Below, piece by piece: positions 6,842-10,038 of a stretch of 10,038 nt of DNA (the stretch's first letter is position 1; every line of letters begins with the position of its first letter). The stretch is from a bacterium (GTDB lineage Bacteria > Zixibacteria > MSB-5A5 > GN15 > FEB-12): assembly GCA_030640905.1 (NCBI GenBank), contig DAOWIM010000201.1:1-10038 (forward strand), written 5' to 3'. The translations under genes were made by a program, and so were the position numbers. The notes beneath the pieces were generated by a model. That model was not told the DNA's origin. It saw only the letters and a program-made list of their open reading frames with translations, and did no database searches.

Positions 6842-8102
6842 GAAAGATGCAAAACCAATGAATGATAAATTTGACAACAATGGATTGATCTCCGATCTGT
6901 CGAACGTACTGAAACAGGGCCCCGAATGGTTGCTGGAAAAACGCCGCGTCTCTCGCGATTCGTTCAACAACAGCCCCCTCCCCCCCCGCGGTCTGCATCT
7001 CTGGCGCTACACTGATCCTCAGAAGTTCATCAATGTCTCCAGTACCGCAACCGATAGTGCAACCGTTGGCAAGCAACCGAGCCAGATCAACTCCGACCTA
7101 TCAGAAAGCGATATCCCCAAAGGCGTGATAATTTCCTCGCTGTCTGACGCCGTGGAGAATCACCGCGATATCGTCGAGCCGCATCTCTATCAACTCATCA
7201 ACAGTGATACCGGGAAATTTGAGGCTCAGAACGGCGCGCTCTGGGACAACGGCCTTTTCATCTTTGTTCCCTCCGGTGTGACGATCAACAAGCCTCTTCA
7301 CTTCCAGCACGTATCCTCAAACGCCGGGTCGAACAACTACCCACGGCTGCTGATTGTCGTAGGGGACAATGCCGAACTATCGGTAATCGACGAGCACCTC
7401 GGAGCAGAAAACAACAGCGATGCCCCTTACTATTCCAACGGCGCCGTTGAGATATTTGGATATGAAAACAGCAGCGTTCGCTACGCAAATCTCCAGGAAC
7501 ATTCTGCGAAGGTCCACACTTTCTTCACCCATCGAGCCAGACTTGGTCGTGGCGCGAACATGCTGACCGCTACCATGAGTCTTGGTGGGCTTCTATCAAA
7601 ACAGAACTACGGCGTTATCCTTGATGGTGACGGCGCCGAGAGCAATATGTATGGCCTGGCGTTCGGGTCCGGACATCAACATCTTGACTGCCACACTCTG
7701 CAGCACCATCGCAGCAGCCAGACCAACTCGAATATCGATTTCAAAGTTGTCCTGCGTGACCGGGCCGAATCGGCCTACACCGGCCTGATCAGAATTGAAA
7801 AAGAGGCCCGAAACTGTGAGGCATATCAAATCAATCGCAACCTGTTGCTCAACAAAGGCGCCCGTGCCGAGACTATCCCCGAGCTTGAAATCCTGAACGA
7901 AGACGTCCGTTGCAGCCACGGAGCAACAACCGGACAGATCGACCCGATGGAACGATTCTATCTGGAGGCTCGCGGTATTGATCCCTCCGAAGCTGTCAGG
8001 ATAATAGTAGCTGGTTTCGCCGAATCGACGCTGCGGCATATCCCGGCTGAGTTCCGTCAGGGATTGCAGGACGCGGTCGCACAAAAACTGAAGGCTATGT
8101 AA
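6834..8102 (+). CDS. sufD: Fe-S cluster assembly protein SufD
   Basis: Paralogue and partner of SufB in the SufBC2D complex, needed for iron entry and cluster assembly. 422 residues from TTG 6834, which follows GGAGG (6823-6827) by six bases and overlaps the sufB stop (TTGGCTAA). An upstream in-frame TTG at 6810 and the ATG at 6858 lack comparable sites. The N-terminal helical part includes PRGLHLWRYTDPQKF. The beta-helix core begins near VPSGVTINKPLHF. C360-S-H362 in CSHGATTGQID matches E. coli SufD C358 and H360, the latter proposed to take part in cluster assembly. The C-terminal helices (FYLEARGIDPSEAVRIIVAGF) contact SufC in known structures. The next gene starts one base after the stop. 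Confidence 0.95.
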   Translation: MAKKDAKPMNDKFDNNGLISDLSNVLKQGPEWLLEKRRVSRDSFNNSPLPPRGLHLWRYTDPQKFINVSSTATDSATVGKQPSQINSDLSESDIPKGVIISSLSDAVENHRDIVEPHLYQLINSDTGKFEAQNGALWDNGLFIFVPSGVTINKPLHFQHVSSNAGSNNYPRLLIVVGDNAELSVIDEHLGAENNSDAPYYSNGAVEIFGYENSSVRYANLQEHSAKVHTFFTHRARLGRGANMLTATMSLGGLLSKQNYGVILDGDGAESNMYGLAFGSGHQHLDCHTLQHHRSSQTNSNIDFKVVLRDRAESAYTGLIRIEKEARNCEAYQINRNLLLNKGARAETIPELEILNEDVRCSHGATTGQIDPMERFYLEARGIDPSEAVRIIVAGFAESTLRHIPAEFRQGLQDAVAQKLKAM

Positions 8103-8103
8103 G

Positions 8104-8415
8104 ATGGCAGAGTTTCACAAAGTTGCCGATGTGAATGAAATCCCCGAGGGTGGAATGAAAGCGTTCGAGGTGGATGACGTACCAGTTGTCATCTGCAATG
8201 TTGACGGCAAGTACTTTGCTGTTGCTGACGAATGCACACACGATTCAGGGCCGATTCATTCTGGCCGCATCTGTGACAACGAGATTATCTGTCCCCGCCA
8301 TCACGCTCGATTCTCGGTGGAGAACGGTGCGGTGATCGCTCCACCAGCGGTCGTGCCGCTTGACACCTACAAAGTCAAGGTAGAGAATGGTCACATTTAT
8401 GTTCGTATCGAATAG
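8104..8415 (+). CDS. Rieske-type [2Fe-2S] ferredoxin (NirD/BphA3-like)
   Basis: Small soluble Rieske protein of 103 residues, without signal or membrane segment. The two cluster motifs are C44-T-H46 and C63-P-R-H66, separated by 16 residues as in the ferredoxin components of non-haem oxygenases. The phrases ECTHDSGPIHSG and CPRHHARFSVENG are typical. No oxygenase or reductase gene is nearby. Its place between sufD and sufS, one base after sufD and 11 bases before sufS, argues for a role in cluster assembly: electron delivery for sulfur reduction, or a cluster acceptor. That role is inferred from context. AAGG at 8091-8094, nine bases before the ATG, is a usable ribosome binding site. Similar Rieske genes are known from SUF operons in several phyla. 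Confidence 0.93.
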   Translation: MAEFHKVADVNEIPEGGMKAFEVDDVPVVICNVDGKYFAVADECTHDSGPIHSGRICDNEIICPRHHARFSVENGAVIAPPAVVPLDTYKVKVENGHIYVRIE

Positions 8416-8426
8416 AAAGCTAACTG

Positions 8427-9704
8427 ATGTCTATTGAAGCTAAAGACAAACGCAACGCGGAGCAGACACCAGCCAATACACTGGACGTCGCGAAGATCAG
8501 AGCCGACTTCCCGATACTCGACCAGGAGGTCAATGGTAACCGACTGGTTTATCTCGACAATGCGGCAACCTCACAAAAGCCTTTGTCGGTTATCAATGCT
8601 CTTAACGACTATTACCTGAAATACAACGCCAATATCCATCGCGGTATTCATGCCCTGGCCGAAGAAGCCACTGAAGCGTACGAGGCATCCCGCCGCCGCA
8701 CGGCTCAGTTCCTCGGCGGCGTTGACCCGGACGAAATCATCTTTACCCGCGGTACGACCGAGGCGATCAATCTTCTGGCCCGTAGCTGGGGCGAAGAGAA
8801 TATCAGCGCGGGGGACGAGATTGTCGTCACTGAGATGGAGCACCATGCCAATTTCGTCCCATGGGTGCTGCTCGCTCAGAAAAAGAAGGCGGTCATCAAA
8901 CGTATCCCCATCACCCTCTGCGGCCATCTCGATCTGAGCGACCTCGACTCCATCATCACCCCCCGAACCAAACTGGTCGCGGTCACTCATATGTCGAATG
9001 TTCTTGGCACGATAAACTCGTTGACCGAAATATCCGAGGCCGCCCACAAGAACGGCGCCGTTGTTGTTATCGATGGCGCCCAGGCAGCGGCGCATCTATC
9101 GCTCGACCTAAAGGCTCTTAATGTCGATTTCTATGCGTTCTCCGCGCACAAGATGCTTGGCCCCACCGGGGTTGGCGTGCTGTGGGGACGGCGTGAACTT
9201 CTTGAGGCCATGCCTCCGTTTATCACCGGCGGTGAGATGATCCGTCACGTCAGTTTCGAGAAAATCACATTCACCGAGCTTCCCCACAAATTCGAGGCCG
9301 GCACCCCGAATATCGGCAACGTTATAGCTTTCCGAACGGCGCTGGACTATCTGGATAATCTCGGCATGGATAATATCAGGGCGCATGAAATTGCCTTGAC
9401 TCAGTACTGTATCGAACAACTGACCAAGCTCGACGGCATAGAGATTCAGGGACCACTGGACTACACGGAGCGCGGAGCGGCCATTTCCTTTACAGATGCC
9501 GACATTCACCCTCACGACATTGGCACTTTCCTCGATTCTCGCGGCGTTGCAATCAGGGCTGGACACCATTGTGCGCAGCCATTGATGCGTGCGATGGGAA
9601 AGGTTGCCACGGCGCGGGCGTCACTATATATTTACAACAATCAGAGCGATGTCGATACTCTTGTAGAAACGTTAATTGAGATGAGAAAGTATTTTGGTGT
9701 ATGA
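8427..9704 (+). CDS. sufS: Cysteine desulfurase SufS
   Basis: Pyridoxal phosphate enzyme that converts cysteine to alanine and holds the sulfur as a persulfide. 425 residues, slightly longer than the usual 405-415 because of a polar N terminus of about 20 residues before DVAKIRADFPIL. K242 in FSAHKMLGPTGVGVLWG is the cofactor-binding lysine. Other cofactor-site motifs are YLDNAATSQKP, TRGTTEAINLLARSW, EMEHHANFVPW and DGAQAAAH. C382 in RAGHHCAQPLM is the persulfide cysteine, and its RxGHHCAQPL setting with a short loop marks the group II (SufS) type rather than IscS. It overlaps sufU by ATGA, which fits the two as a pair. Its ribosome binding site is weak. Confidence 0.97.
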   Translation: MSIEAKDKRNAEQTPANTLDVAKIRADFPILDQEVNGNRLVYLDNAATSQKPLSVINALNDYYLKYNANIHRGIHALAEEATEAYEASRRRTAQFLGGVDPDEIIFTRGTTEAINLLARSWGEENISAGDEIVVTEMEHHANFVPWVLLAQKKKAVIKRIPITLCGHLDLSDLDSIITPRTKLVAVTHMSNVLGTINSLTEISEAAHKNGAVVVIDGAQAAAHLSLDLKALNVDFYAFSAHKMLGPTGVGVLWGRRELLEAMPPFITGGEMIRHVSFEKITFTELPHKFEAGTPNIGNVIAFRTALDYLDNLGMDNIRAHEIALTQYCIEQLTKLDGIEIQGPLDYTERGAAISFTDADIHPHDIGTFLDSRGVAIRAGHHCAQPLMRAMGKVATARASLYIYNNQSDVDTLVETLIEMRKYFGV

Positions 9705-10038
9705 ACGAACGCCTTGACGATCTGTATCGAGACATTATCCTCGACCACTACCGCTCACCCCGCGGTCGCAATCCGGTGGAACGAGCCGATATTGCTACCG
9801 ATGGCCACAATCCTTCGTGCGGTGACGAAGTCGAGCTGAAGGTCGAGATTGATGAGGATCGTGTTAAAAATATCCATGTCGATTGCCGGGGGTGTGCCAT
9901 CTCGGTAGCGTCCGGTTCAATGCTGGCCGAGGTGATCAAAGGAAAGTCGATCAACGAAATCAAGGAAATCAGTCGCGTTGTAAGAGCGATGCTCAAAGGC
10001 GACACCGACGACATCCCGGAGGACTTAGGCGATCTGGA
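9701..10038 (+). CDS. sufU: SufU, sulfur-transfer partner of SufS (3' end beyond window)
   Basis: First 112 codons of an IscU-fold SufU, cut by the window edge; complete homologues are about 140-150 residues. In the B. subtilis type SufU binds zinc and takes persulfide sulfur from SufS. Visible features are LYRDIILDHYRSPRG at 8-22, NPSCGDE with C40 and D42, and GCAIS with C65, matching the zinc ligands C41, D43 and C66 of B. subtilis. The last ligand, near residue 128, lies outside. The SufU-specific insert is present (GDTDDIPEDLGDLE, about 99-112) and separates it from scaffold IscU. C62 in DCRGCAIS is an extra cysteine where a glycine or acidic residue is usual. The ATG overlaps the sufS stop by four bases. 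SufE is not seen in the window. Confidence 0.93.
   Translation, partial: MNERLDDLYRDIILDHYRSPRGRNPVERADIATDGHNPSCGDEVELKVEIDEDRVKNIHVDCRGCAISVASGSMLAEVIKGKSINEIKEISRVVRAMLKGDTDDIPEDLGDL

Noticed and set aside
7596..8084. 162-residue antisense frame in sufD
   Set aside because: It lies wholly opposite a well-conserved gene, has no family resemblance, and is explained by the codon bias of the sense strand.
5402..8102. sufB and sufD as a recent gene duplication
   Set aside because: They share the fold but are the ancient SufB/SufD paralogue pair with distinct conserved residues, not a recent copy.
8571..9569. Antisense frames of 174 and 153 residues in sufS
   Set aside because: Both are opposite the conserved sufS gene and show no domain or start signal, so they are shadow frames.

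Overview
The window carries most of a SUF iron-sulfur cluster assembly operon on the + strand (about 4005 to the right edge). To its left are accessory genes: a large secreted beta-helix protein on the - strand, a small lipoprotein and a GNAT acetyltransferase. The beta-helix protein ends in a Por/type IX-like sorting domain (YPNPFNPST box plus an Ig-like domain ending in SSGVYFYRL). That ending is typical of the Fibrobacteres-Chlorobi-Bacteroidetes superphylum and allied candidate phyla such as Zixibacteria, Latescibacteria and Calditrichota. Together with roughly balanced base composition and frequent GTG/TTG starts, this suggests an uncultured FCB-group bacterium. The phylum is an inference; no rRNA or marker gene is present.

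Layout. 1-245: intergenic, with a compound palindromic repeat (1-71) and a GC-rich hairpin. 246-2621 (-): secreted beta-helix protein made of two tandem homologous modules plus the sorting domain. It has a good sigma70-type promoter (TTGACA-17-TATCTT) and a TTG start with a ribosome binding site. About 2650-2830: divergent promoter region. 2830-3309 (+): lipoprotein with a carboxypeptidase-regulatory-like fold. 3358-3906 (+): GNAT acetyltransferase. 3907-4077: AT-rich regulatory region with a 7-7-7 inverted repeat over a candidate -35 box and a 9-codon leader reading frame that overlaps the next start. 4078-10038 (+): Rrf2 regulator, sufC, sufB, sufD, Rieske ferredoxin, sufS and sufU (cut by the window edge). 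These genes either overlap or are 1-11 bases apart.

How they work together. SufS takes sulfur from cysteine and SufU, the usual partner of this SufS type, accepts it. The SufB-SufC-SufD scaffold ATPase builds the cluster. The Rieske protein probably supplies electrons or is a client. The Rrf2 protein has three cysteines and a histidine in the place where IscR binds [2Fe-2S], so it probably senses cluster supply and represses its own operon through the inverted repeat. No exotic new system is evident. The most informative items are the candidate operator and leader of the suf operon, the Rieske gene inside it, the internal duplication of the beta-helix protein, and the terminal repeat.
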